From Phocaeicola vulgatus ATCC 8482 (GTDB lineage: Bacteria > Bacteroidota > Bacteroidia > Bacteroidales > Bacteroidaceae): 64,000 bases of DNA. The first letter of the stretch is position 1. The number at the start of each line of letters is the position of its first letter. Below are positions 8,911-17,073 of this stretch, piece by piece. The notes beneath the pieces are model-generated. The model was not told where the DNA came from, made no database searches, and saw only the letters and a list, made by a program, of their open reading frames with translations. The DNA is taken from contig NC_009614.1 of the NCBI RefSeq assembly GCF_000012825.1, positions 2,914,001 through 2,978,000 on the forward strand. Reading direction: 5' to 3'. A program made the position numbers and the translations under genes.

Positions 8911-9399
8911 TTAGAGTTTCTTTTTTAAAGTGTAATTTAGTTTAGAAACAGCTTTCTTGAAGTCCTTGCCAATCATTGTCAGTGCACTGTCACCCTCTGC
9001 CAGAAAGTTTGTCTTTTCGTGTCCCGGAGTAGCGGAAATTAATTGATAAACGATAGCGGTGCTGTCATTAGGAATTCCAATAATAGTTACAACTGTACCA
9101 CTGTCGGTAAATGCCTGGTTACCATCTTTTGTTCCTAAATAAGTGGTCGTCAGATTGTATGTGCCCAGTGAGTCTTGGCCTGCCTCCTGAAGTGTCAGTT
9201 GATAGTTGATACCTTCGGCATCGGCAGCTGGCAGAATACCTTCATAGCTATATGTTTGTAATTCACCCAGTGTGCTGTCGTTCACAGCGAAAATAGAGTC
9301 ACTTTCACTTTCGGCTATTATTTCAGCACTTTTGTTTCCTTTAGAGCCACAGGAAACAATCATGGCAGCCAAAGCTGCTGCAATAAATACTTTTTTCAT
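8911..9399 (-). CDS. NlpE N-terminal-domain lipoprotein lacking the CxxC pair
   Basis: 162 residues with a lipobox ending IVSC (Cys17). The segment YEGILPAADAEGINYQLTL matches the start of the NlpE N-terminal barrel. NlpE in enterobacteria is an outer-membrane lipoprotein that senses surface contact and copper and signals to the Cpx system. In classic NlpE this segment contains a CxxC (CADC) pair; here it reads AADA, so the thiol pair is absent. The C-terminal OB-fold domain of E. coli NlpE is also missing, giving a single-domain protein. A copper role is therefore not supported; an envelope-stress or structural role is only inference. The gene appears monocistronic. Confidence 0.82.
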   Translation of the reverse strand: MKKVFIAAALAAMIVSCGSKGNKSAEIIAESESDSIFAVNDSTLGELQTYSYEGILPAADAEGINYQLTLQEAGQDSLGTYNLTTTYLGTKDGNQAFTDSGTVVTIIGIPNDSTAIVYQLISATPGHEKTNFLAEGDSALTMIGKDFKKAVSKLNYTLKKKL

Positions 9400-9480
9400 T
9401 GTTAAGTCAGGTTTTTAATGGTTATTTGGGTACATAACATTTGTTATGCCCGTTTTGTTTTTAATAAGTTCTCTTTTCAG

Positions 9481-9521
9481 AAAAAACAAGACCATGTTTA
9501 AAATGCATTAAACACGGTCTT
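9481..9521 (-). terminator. Strong terminator after the S41 peptidase gene
   Basis: AAGACCATGTTTAA (9488-9501) pairs with TTAAACACGGTCTT (9508-9521), 14 bp with one mismatch, and on the reverse strand a GTTTTTT run follows. It lies 35 bp beyond the stop of the S41 gene. Confidence 0.85.
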
Positions 9522-9555
9522 TAATAAATAGGGCGTTGTATCTGGATAAATCGGA

Positions 9556-10953
9556 CTACCGTAGCCGTATGCCGTTCATACTTCTTCGAATCAGTGAGTT
9601 ATAGATAATTTTTCCTTTTGATACTTGTTCTTCTGTTTGTGGCAGGTCGGGCATACTTCCTGTCGTAATATAAGCTATGGTGTTCTTCAATAAATACTCT
9701 TTGGTATCTCCCAGTGGGTAGAGAGGGGAGATGAGGTTACGTTCGCTCAATGTGAAATCGGGGGTGATTCCATTTACATAGTTGGCTTGTCCTGCCGAGT
9801 TGAGAACGTATGCCACAACCGGCCATAAAATAAAGTTGTAACGCTCATCTTGGTATGGTTCCATGGCTACATTTTTGCCAACAGTCGTTTCACCTATTAC
9901 CACTACATTTTCTGTACCTATATATGGACGGAGACAATTTATGACTGCTTCTGAGGCCGATGCAGTAAATTTGCTTGTCAGTACGTAGAGCTTGCTTAAG
10001 TTCAAGTTTTCGGAAGCAAGTCCTGTATTGAGAGGGAAATCAATTTTTTGCGGGTCACTGATGTCATTATACAAAGTTGTGCAAAATACTTTCCCTAGAT
10101 CTGCCGCAGGTGCCAGATAACTTCCTAAATCTGTGGCACAACTCAAATAACCACCGGGATTGTAGCGTAAGTCCAGAATAAAAGCGTCGGGTGACTGTCC
10201 CTTGAACCGGGCGAATATCTGTTTCATCTGTTCCCTGTATTCTGTATCTGTTGCCTGGTTATTGGGGCCTGTACTGAATTCATTGTAGACCATATAGGCT
10301 ATTTTTTTCCCGGATACCTCATATACAGTATCTATATAGAACGGATTCAATTCTACAGGGCGTGATGCCGCTACTTTGACTGTATCTGTTGCAATCCAGC
10401 TGGAATTGCCTTCCTCATCAAAAACCAAGCTTTCTCTGGCGAAAGTTGTATTGCCGCCTTCCATCAGATATCCGTAATTATTGTTGGTCAGTTCTTCTTT
10501 GCCAATGGCTGATATCCAGTTCCCTCGTTCCAATCCGGCTTCTGAGGCCGGTGAATTGGGCAGTACGAATAAAATACGGGCAAATACGTGTGATGAGATT
10601 CCGGTAGGATCGGTCATTAATTCAAAATCAAATCCGTAAGTAGAAGTACGTTGCAGGTAGGAACGTGCCGCATCGGAAGCGTCCTTTATTTCTATATACG
10701 AATACGGGTCTCCTTTTCCGTTTTGTGCCTTGGTATAAACCAATTTTTGCAGGAAGTCTTCCGGTTCGGCAAAATAGTCCGTTTCCTTTATTGCCGGAAT
10801 ACTGTCATACCACAAATAATGCTCTTTCATTATTTGTTCTATCCATACATTCTCTCCAATTAATGCATAGTATTCCCCACTGCGGTCTTCGCCACATGAA
10901 GCCATTATAAATAAAGTGGTTAGAAGAAAAAAAGTGCTCCGTATATGCTTCAT
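9556..10953 (-). CDS. S41 family C-terminal processing peptidase, lipoprotein
   Basis: 465 residues with a lipobox ending MASC (Cys20). It has an N-terminal helical region, a PDZ-like segment near residues 110-150 (LPNSPASEAGLERGNWISAI), then the tail-specific protease core with LRYNPGG and the catalytic serine in SKFTASASEAVINCL (about residue 325), followed by the expected GETTVGKN segment. It is a periplasmic lipid-anchored serine protease. Bacteroidetes have several such lipoprotein S41 enzymes, some linked to polysaccharide loci, but none is nearby, so the substrate is open. A TAGCTTTG -7 match sits at 10977-10984 on the minus strand, and a strong terminator follows. Confidence 0.9.
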   Translation of the reverse strand: MKHIRSTFFLLTTLFIMASCGEDRSGEYYALIGENVWIEQIMKEHYLWYDSIPAIKETDYFAEPEDFLQKLVYTKAQNGKGDPYSYIEIKDASDAARSYLQRTSTYGFDFELMTDPTGISSHVFARILFVLPNSPASEAGLERGNWISAIGKEELTNNNYGYLMEGGNTTFARESLVFDEEGNSSWIATDTVKVAASRPVELNPFYIDTVYEVSGKKIAYMVYNEFSTGPNNQATDTEYREQMKQIFARFKGQSPDAFILDLRYNPGGYLSCATDLGSYLAPAADLGKVFCTTLYNDISDPQKIDFPLNTGLASENLNLSKLYVLTSKFTASASEAVINCLRPYIGTENVVVIGETTVGKNVAMEPYQDERYNFILWPVVAYVLNSAGQANYVNGITPDFTLSERNLISPLYPLGDTKEYLLKNTIAYITTGSMPDLPQTEEQVSKGKIIYNSLIRRSMNGIRLR

Positions 10954-11044
10954 AATCTAATTCCTTTTTCGATCTGCAAAGCTAGGGATTTTATTTTAAA
11001 GTAGGGATAAGGTTTGGAATAAATAATCCAAAAAACCTTTATAT

Positions 11045-11088
11045 AAAAAAGAAATCCGCCGGTTAGGTCAAGCAGACTTCACGGCGGA
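11045..11088 (-). terminator. Terminator after aspT-aspD
   Basis: TCCGCCG (11055-11061) pairs with CGGCGGA (11082-11088), with a TTTCTTTTTT run on the reverse strand. It starts 14 bp beyond the aspD stop. Confidence 0.85.
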
Positions 11089-11101
11089 CGTTCTTAATTT
11101 T

Positions 11102-12742
11102 TTATTTCTTTTCAGATTTCCATTTGTCAGCATATTCATTCAGAATTCTGCGGATACTGAGTCCGATTTTGATATAATCTTTCTCGTTCAGGTTGGCAAG
11201 TGATACACGTACACTCCATTCGGGTCCGTCGAATCCACCACCATTCAATACGACCAGGCCTGTTTCATTGGCAAGACGGAATACTACGTCCAATGGATTA
11301 TGAGTTGTCTGCAGATGTTGTACGAATTCATCTCCGTAAAATTTCTTGGCCCATACCAGCATGTCTATTTCTGAATAATAACCGGCTCTTAGTGGATCGT
11401 CGAGGAGAATGAACCCTGTGTTGTCCCATAATGCTTTCAGACGGGTATGGATTAAATTAAGCATGGCATGACGATATGTATTTTCTTTGTCCAGCAATGA
11501 AAAAGAAGCAAAGAGTGACATCTGCATTTGTTGTGGCAAGGACAGTCCTGCTGTATGGTTCAAGGCTACTTGACGGCTGTCTGCTACCATACGGTCAATG
11601 AATTTCATGTTTTCTACTTGCATACTCAAGCTGCCATACCGTTTGGTTAGTTCGCTTTTTCGTTTGCGGGGCAGATTGGCAATCATTCTGTCGAATACAT
11701 TTTTCTCATGTAAGGCAATTACAGCAAGGCGCCAACCGGTCGCTCCGAAATATTTGGAGAAAGAGTAGACACAAATTGTGTTCTGTGGCAAATCAGCCAT
11801 CAGGCTGCGGAAGCCGGGAACAAAAGTACCATATACATCATCTGTTATAATCATCAGATTGGGATTCCAGCGTGTTACTACGTCTTTCAGGGCATCTACG
11901 CATTCTTTGTTCAACTGATAACTGGGTGGATTGCTCGGATTGACAATAAACAAGGCTTTGTATTTCGTGTCTCGCAGTTTATTGATATCTTCCACTTTGT
12001 ATTGCCAGGTATGAAGTCCTTCTTCATTTAGAGTACTTGCAGGAATATTGAGCACATCATAATCGTAACGTGTCAATTCGGGTATCTCTATATAGGGTGT
12101 AAAGATAGGAACCATCAATGCTATACTATCTCCTTTGTGTAGCAGGAAATTTTCTTCCAGCGAGTCGAATACATAGCACATCCCTGCTGTTCCGCCTTCG
12201 GTGGCGAATAAATCGAATTTACCTTGCGGGGGTTGCCCGTTGCACATTTCCTGATTCAGGTAATCCTGTACTAGAATTTCTGTATATTTCAAGATGCGGT
12301 CAGGCATGGGATATTGGTCGCCTACAATACTTTCGGTCCATTCGTGTACCAGTTCGTCCGGATCGGCTGCATGTTCCATCAGCATATAATTATAGGTACG
12401 TTTCAATAGATCTGTCCCCGCATTTCCTTCATGCTTTTTCAGGTACTCCTCAAAACGTTGGGCTATGCCTGTTTTTTGAGGAATACCGGCAATGCCTTCG
12501 GGCATGTCCATGACCCGGCGACACTCTTCAATGCCAAAACCGCCCAAGGCGAAGAATGCTTCACGAGCCTCCGTTGCAATCCAGTTGGGATTACCTCTGC
12601 CTGCATTCAGCATGACGTGCGCCATTTTCTTCACACTTTCATCTGCCATTTCAATCAAACGGTTTTTTAATTCGAAGGGACTGATCTTTTCCAAATTCTT
12701 GTCCATTCGGGCAACGCTGCTTTTATCACTTAAATATTCCAT
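11102..12742 (-). CDS. aspD: Aspartate 4-decarboxylase / aspartate aminotransferase
   Basis: 546 residues, the size of bifunctional PLP aspartate beta-decarboxylases (about 530-550) and larger than plain aminotransferases. It converts L-aspartate to L-alanine and CO2. PLP signatures are visible: VNPSNPPSYQL, ITDDVYG and the Schiff-base lysine in YSFSKYFGATGWRLAV. The N-terminal extension (about 1-110) is characteristic of this family. It lies 19 bp downstream of the AspT exchanger gene. Decarboxylation consumes a cytoplasmic proton, and electrogenic aspartate/alanine exchange by AspT then builds proton-motive force, so the pair can work as a proton-motive metabolic cycle and as acid protection. 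Confidence 0.93.
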   Translation of the reverse strand: MEYLSDKSSVARMDKNLEKISPFELKNRLIEMADESVKKMAHVMLNAGRGNPNWIATEAREAFFALGGFGIEECRRVMDMPEGIAGIPQKTGIAQRFEEYLKKHEGNAGTDLLKRTYNYMLMEHAADPDELVHEWTESIVGDQYPMPDRILKYTEILVQDYLNQEMCNGQPPQGKFDLFATEGGTAGMCYVFDSLEENFLLHKGDSIALMVPIFTPYIEIPELTRYDYDVLNIPASTLNEEGLHTWQYKVEDINKLRDTKYKALFIVNPSNPPSYQLNKECVDALKDVVTRWNPNLMIITDDVYGTFVPGFRSLMADLPQNTICVYSFSKYFGATGWRLAVIALHEKNVFDRMIANLPRKRKSELTKRYGSLSMQVENMKFIDRMVADSRQVALNHTAGLSLPQQMQMSLFASFSLLDKENTYRHAMLNLIHTRLKALWDNTGFILLDDPLRAGYYSEIDMLVWAKKFYGDEFVQHLQTTHNPLDVVFRLANETGLVVLNGGGFDGPEWSVRVSLANLNEKDYIKIGLSIRRILNEYADKWKSEKK

Positions 12743-12761
12743 AATGTATGAGTTTAGTTTT

Positions 12762-14462
12762 TTAGTTGATTAATAATACAATGACCACTCCCCATATGAT
12801 GAGTAGTGTATTTCCTACGGCGTAGGTCACGGTGTATCCTAAGGAAGGTGTTTCGCTGCCTACTGCTTCTTGTATGGCGCCCAATGCAGCAGTGGTAGTA
12901 CGGGCTCCTGCCGTGCATCCCAAAGAGAGGGCGGGATGGAACTTGAATACATATCTGGCTAGAATCAGCCCTAATAATAGAGGCAAGGAGGTGGCCAACG
13001 CACCTATGATAAACAACATAGGACCTACTTCTTTTAGTCCCTGTACAAAACTGGGTCCTGCAGAAATGCCGACTACGGCGATGAACATATTCAAGCCTAC
13101 ATTATTCAGCACCCATAAAGAGGATTCCGGTATTTGTCCGAAGGTAGGGCGTTTGCTGCGCCACCAGCCAAATACTAATCCGGCTATCAAGGCTCCTCCA
13201 CTAGTGCTCAGGCTAATAGGTACTCCGCCGATATGGATTGCAAGTGCTCCGATGATACCTCCCAGTAAAATGCCGAGTCCTACAAATGTCATATCTGTGG
13301 CATTGGTGGGGCGGTCTATGTATCCTAGTTCTTTTGCAGCAGATTCCACCTCTTTTTTCAGGCCGACCAATTCCAGAGTATCTCCGCAGTCGATAGTGGT
13401 TTGTGCGAAAACAGGGATATCAATGCCTGCCCGTTTGATACGGCGTATACTGACGCCGTGCATAAAGCTTTGACGGCGTATGAAGTCCAATTTTTGGTTG
13501 GAATATGGCTTTTTGTGTATCATGACAGGGAGTACTTCCACAGGGAAATCAAGCAGTTGGGGATCGACGATTTCTTCTCCAATCCAGTCTTCCTCACCAA
13601 TGGCGAATTCTCTTCTTCCGCTCAGTACCACTTCGTCTCCTTTTTGTAATAATTGTCCGGGAATAATATCATTGACAATGGAAGATCCATGTCGCATTCT
13701 TTCAACAAACAATCTTTTCCCTTGTGAAATAAAATAGGATTCTAGCTGGTCAACGGTCTTGCCGTTGCCAAACCAATCGTTCTCTATGCGGTAAGCGCGA
13801 AAAACTACCGGACGGCGTGCCTGTTCAAATCCGGGTTCGTCTGCTTCACTGGTACCCATCCGGGTTTCCAACTCTTTGCAAGCGGCTTTCACTTTTTCTA
13901 ATCCTCCCAACATTTTAGGACCTAAAGAAGAGAGGACCCAGGCAGAGCCTGCCGTACCGAAAATGTAAGTTACAGCATATGCCACGGGAATGATATTAAT
14001 CATATCACTTTTTTGGGAAGAGGATATGTTGAGTCCGTTTATGGTATCTTCTGCTACTCCTATGACGGCAGAGATAGTTTGTGCTCCGGCCAGTAACCCG
14101 GCTGCTTCACCGGCATTATATCCCATTAAGATAGCTAATAACCAAGTGATAATCAAACAACCTATACACATGAGCGCGGCGAATCCTACTTGAGGTAAAC
14201 CATCTTTTTTCAGTCCGCGAAAGAATTGTGGTCCCACTTTGTATCCGATAGCAAAAAGGAATAAAAGAAAAAACACGGATTTCACCGGTTCTTCTATTGT
14301 AATGTTAAGCTGTCCCACTAATACCCCTACTAGCAATACACTGGTGACGATTCCCAAACTGAATTGTTTTATTTTCATTTTTCCAATCCAGAAGCCTGCG
14401 GCGATTGTCAGAAAAATCGCCAGTTCTGAATGCTGTCTCAAAAGATGTATAATCCATTCCAT
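12762..14462 (-). CDS. aspT: Aspartate-alanine exchanger (AspT family)
   Basis: 566 residues. Two five-helix membrane blocks (about 1-190 and 390-566) flank two RCK-C/TrkA_C-like cytosolic domains (about 200-375), the layout of the AAE transporter family and of the YidE/YbjL duplication. Conserved glycine-rich stretches such as [15 protein letters not shown] in the C-terminal half and [15 protein letters not shown] in the N-terminal half are visible. It imports aspartate and exports alanine one-for-one, so net negative charge enters and membrane potential is generated. It is co-directional and 19 bp before aspD, which fixes the likely substrate; an isolated copy could not be assigned so clearly. 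Confidence 0.92.
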   Translation of the reverse strand: MEWIIHLLRQHSELAIFLTIAAGFWIGKMKIKQFSLGIVTSVLLVGVLVGQLNITIEEPVKSVFFLLFLFAIGYKVGPQFFRGLKKDGLPQVGFAALMCIGCLIITWLLAILMGYNAGEAAGLLAGAQTISAVIGVAEDTINGLNISSSQKSDMINIIPVAYAVTYIFGTAGSAWVLSSLGPKMLGGLEKVKAACKELETRMGTSEADEPGFEQARRPVVFRAYRIENDWFGNGKTVDQLESYFISQGKRLFVERMRHGSSIVNDIIPGQLLQKGDEVVLSGRREFAIGEEDWIGEEIVDPQLLDFPVEVLPVMIHKKPYSNQKLDFIRRQSFMHGVSIRRIKRAGIDIPVFAQTTIDCGDTLELVGLKKEVESAAKELGYIDRPTNATDMTFVGLGILLGGIIGALAIHIGGVPISLSTSGGALIAGLVFGWWRSKRPTFGQIPESSLWVLNNVGLNMFIAVVGISAGPSFVQGLKEVGPMLFIIGALATSLPLLLGLILARYVFKFHPALSLGCTAGARTTTAALGAIQEAVGSETPSLGYTVTYAVGNTLLIIWGVVIVLLIN

Positions 14463-14587
14463 ATTTCTTTCTTATTATAATTGCTGTTTAAAACAGAGTG
14501 GGGGTAAAGAAGTTGAGTTAAAAAGCTCCAAATTGTACTTAGTTCTAATATTTTTTATTTTATTTGCATAGAGATGATACTTGACTT

Positions 14588-15409
14588 ATGAAAATAAAGT
14601 TATTTGTAAAATATATTTCTTTGTTAGTTCTCTTGTTTGTTGCTGATGGTTGTAAAGAAAAAAAAGCTGACACATATGTGACTAAGGTCACCGATTTAAC
14701 GGGAGAGGAAGAACAAGTTTTGAAATTGGAATATGATCGTGATGGTAAAATTATAAAGTATGGGGATACCCCGGTAAGGTATGAGGGCGACCAGATAACC
14801 ATCGGACAGATGAATTGTTTGAATACCGGCAATAAGCTTTGCAATGTTACGTTTCAAATAGGAAAAGGCAAGGCGAGGGAGAGTAGGGCCCGTTGTATGT
14901 TGAAGGTAGGAGAGGAGGTTTATGAAGCTGATAAACAGACTGTCTATGATTATAAAGGAGATACTATTTTTATCAATTCTGATTATCGTGCTACTTCCGA
15001 TTATCGTTTCTTGAAGAAAGTGCAAGGAAAATATGTTTTTGATCAGTTGGGACGGTTGAAGGAGGTGATGACTGTTTTTACTGAGGCAAATGATAGTGTG
15101 TCCAGTTGTCATACTTATTATAATTATGATAATAACATCAATTATCAGGCGAATCTGAATTTACAGGCTTATGTGATTGATTATGATGGGGTGGATAGTT
15201 TCTTCTATTTTTTATTGAATCTTGGGCAGTTGAGGAATAGAACAGCCTTACCTAATGATATTGGATATTGTATGAATCATGGTTTAAGCACTTATAATGT
15301 GCATGCCAATTATCGTCTGGATGATGAGAATCCGGTCAGGATAGAAGTTTTATATAATTATACCAAACTTCTATCCCGAATAGATTTATCTTATAATCCT
15401 TTAAATTAA
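14588..15409 (+). CDS. Uncharacterised lipoprotein (DUF4595-like YD-type strand repeats)
   Basis: 273 residues with a lipoprotein signal ending ADGC (Cys22). After a KEKK linker the protein has repeated short beta units of the type LEYDRDGKIIKY, YDYKGDTIFI, FDQLGRLKEVM and YRLDDENPVRIEVLYNY. Such DxxG/GxL turns are typical of DUF4595 and similar Bacteroidetes surface or periplasmic lipoproteins. It has the same overall plan as the lipoprotein at 59704-60504 inside the mobile element, although I see no long identical stretch. Function unknown. It ends just before the IS and has its own terminator. Confidence 0.75.
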   Translation: MKIKLFVKYISLLVLLFVADGCKEKKADTYVTKVTDLTGEEEQVLKLEYDRDGKIIKYGDTPVRYEGDQITIGQMNCLNTGNKLCNVTFQIGKGKARESRARCMLKVGEEVYEADKQTVYDYKGDTIFINSDYRATSDYRFLKKVQGKYVFDQLGRLKEVMTVFTEANDSVSSCHTYYNYDNNINYQANLNLQAYVIDYDGVDSFFYFLLNLGQLRNRTALPNDIGYCMNHGLSTYNVHANYRLDDENPVRIEVLYNYTKLLSRIDLSYNPLN

Positions 15410-15439
15410 TTCGGGACATTCATTAAATATTACAAAATC

Positions 15440-15486
15440 AGCCAACTAATTCATACACAAAGTATTGCGAATTAGTTGGCTTTTTG
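15440..15486 (+). terminator. Terminator after the 14588-15409 lipoprotein gene
   Basis: AGCCAACTAATTC (15440-15452) pairs perfectly with GAATTAGTTGGCT (15469-15481), followed by TTTTTG. It could alternatively belong to the left flank of the insertion sequence and shield the transposase from read-through. Confidence 0.75.
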
Positions 15487-15489
15487 TAT

Positions 15490-17010
15490 CTTTAGGTATT
15501 CCCCCGAAAATAAGATTTGACGGCCAAAACGGGGGAAATATCCAAACTAATAAGATATGGCAAAGATAGTGAATATTTCAGAAATTCACCCTACTTTGGG
15601 TTTTACAGAATTTGATATTCTGGAAAAATACCGCAAGAGTTTTAATGAGAGTGAGCTTGGCAAGCTTCATTCGGTCTTTCCGTTTGAATGTATGGCAAAA
15701 GCCGCCGGCCTGTCGGACCGGCGCCTGGGACGCAGGAACAGATTCAGTCCTTCCGCAAAGATCGCCCTTATGGTCCTGAAGGCATACACCGGATTCTCCG
15801 ACAGGCAACTGGTGGAACATCTGAACGGGAACATACACTACCAGATTTTCTGTGGAATTATGATTCCCCCGTCCCTTCCCATAACCAACTTCAAGATAGT
15901 CAGTGCCATCCGTAATGAGATAGCATCCCGCCTTGACATTGATTCTTTCCAGGAGCTCCTGGCTTCACACTGGAAACCTTATCTTGATAACCTTCACGTC
16001 TGCATGACCGATGCCACATGCTATGAAAGCCACATGCGTTTTCCTACGGACATGAAACTCCTTTGGGAAAGCCTCGAATGGCTCTACAGGCATATATGCC
16101 GGCATTGCAGGGAGCTGGGCATAAGGCGTCCTCGCAACAAATACAGGAATGTGGCGGAATCCTATCTGTCCTACTGCAAGAAAAGAAAGAGGAGAGCTTC
16201 AAGGACAAGAATGCTTAAGCGCCGTATGATCAAGCTTCTTGAAAAGCTCCTCAGTCAAAGGGATGGGATCCATAGCGAGTACGGTGCTTTACTCCGATAT
16301 ACCCAGGATTATCATAAGCGTCTTTCCATCATCAGAAAGGTGCTTGTACAAGAAAAGGAAATGTTTGAAGGGCGGAAAGTCAGTGACCGCATCGTCAGCA
16401 TTGACCGTCATTATGTACGTCCCATCGTCAGAGGCAAGGAAACCAAGTCCGTCGAGTTCGGTGCAAAGGTCAATAATATACAGATAGACGGCATATCGTT
16501 CATCGAACACCTCTCGTTCAAGGCATTCAATGAGGGTATACGCTTGAAGGACTGTATCCGTATGCAGCAGAAGCTTATGAATGTAAGGGTAAGATGTGTG
16601 GCTGCCGATTCCATATATGCCAATAATGCCAACAGAAAGTTCTGTACAAAATATGGGATATCCACATCCTTTGTGCGCAAGGGAAGGGCGGCCAAAGATG
16701 AGCCTTTGAGGAAGGTGCTTAGAAGCGAACTCTCAAAAGAAAGGGCAACACGGCTTGAAGGAAGCTTCGGCACTCAAAAGCAACATTACTCGCTCTCAAG
16801 GATAAAGGCCAGAAACAGGAAGACGGAAATACTGTGGATTTTCTTTGGAATACATACGGCAAATGCCATACTGATGATAGAAAAAATCAGAAACAAAACA
16901 GCTAAAGCAGCATGATATGATTTTACTCACAGAATCAGAAGAGGTCATCAGACTTCTTCCGGAACGTCATGTCCTGTCGGATAGAAGTATGTGAGAAAGC
17001 ACGGAAAAAT
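15490..17010 (+). mobile_element. Insertion sequence with one DDE transposase (ends approximate)
   Basis: The block contains a single 452-aa transposase gene with short non-coding flanks, sitting between a lipoprotein terminator and the terminator of the TPR gene. I could not identify convincing terminal inverted repeats or a target-site duplication by eye, so the boundaries are only the extent of the gene plus non-coding flanks. The coding region is intact, so the copy could still be active. Confidence 0.6.
15557..16915 (+). CDS. DDE transposase (IS5/IS1182-like)
   Basis: 452 residues. It catalyses cut-and-paste or copy-type transposition of the surrounding IS. The N-terminal part (about 45-120) resembles the DUF772 region of IS1182/IS5-type transposases. 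The probable catalytic triad is Asp152 (CMTDATCYES), Asp351 (CVAADSIYANN) and Glu401 (TRLEGSFGTQKQHY), the Glu lying in a Y/R-rich C-terminal block as expected. A very basic region lies at about 200-232. The ORF is full length, without frameshift. A hairpin of about 8 bp at 16935-16957 may be its terminator. The exact IS family is uncertain. Confidence 0.85.
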   Translation: MAKIVNISEIHPTLGFTEFDILEKYRKSFNESELGKLHSVFPFECMAKAAGLSDRRLGRRNRFSPSAKIALMVLKAYTGFSDRQLVEHLNGNIHYQIFCGIMIPPSLPITNFKIVSAIRNEIASRLDIDSFQELLASHWKPYLDNLHVCMTDATCYESHMRFPTDMKLLWESLEWLYRHICRHCRELGIRRPRNKYRNVAESYLSYCKKRKRRASRTRMLKRRMIKLLEKLLSQRDGIHSEYGALLRYTQDYHKRLSIIRKVLVQEKEMFEGRKVSDRIVSIDRHYVRPIVRGKETKSVEFGAKVNNIQIDGISFIEHLSFKAFNEGIRLKDCIRMQQKLMNVRVRCVAADSIYANNANRKFCTKYGISTSFVRKGRAAKDEPLRKVLRSELSKERATRLEGSFGTQKQHYSLSRIKARNRKTEILWIFFGIHTANAILMIEKIRNKTAKAA

Positions 17011-17013
17011 GAC

Positions 17014-17073
17014 AATAAGAATGGCATATGAAATGGTCATGCCCTATCATCTTCATATGCCATCTTATTTTTT
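17014..17073. terminator. Long hairpin terminator between the IS and the TPR gene
   Basis: TGGCATATGAA (17022-17032) pairs with TTCATATGCCA (17052-17062). Pairing extends outward as AATAAGA (17014-17020) with TCTTATT (17063-17069), 18 bp with one bulged A. A T-run follows on the plus strand. It overlaps the stop-codon region of the reverse-strand TPR gene and probably ends transcripts from both sides. Confidence 0.75.

Noticed and set aside
15440..15486. Hairpin as the left terminal inverted repeat of the IS
   Set aside because: Both arms lie on the same side of the transposase and are followed by a T-run; no matching copy was seen at the right end.
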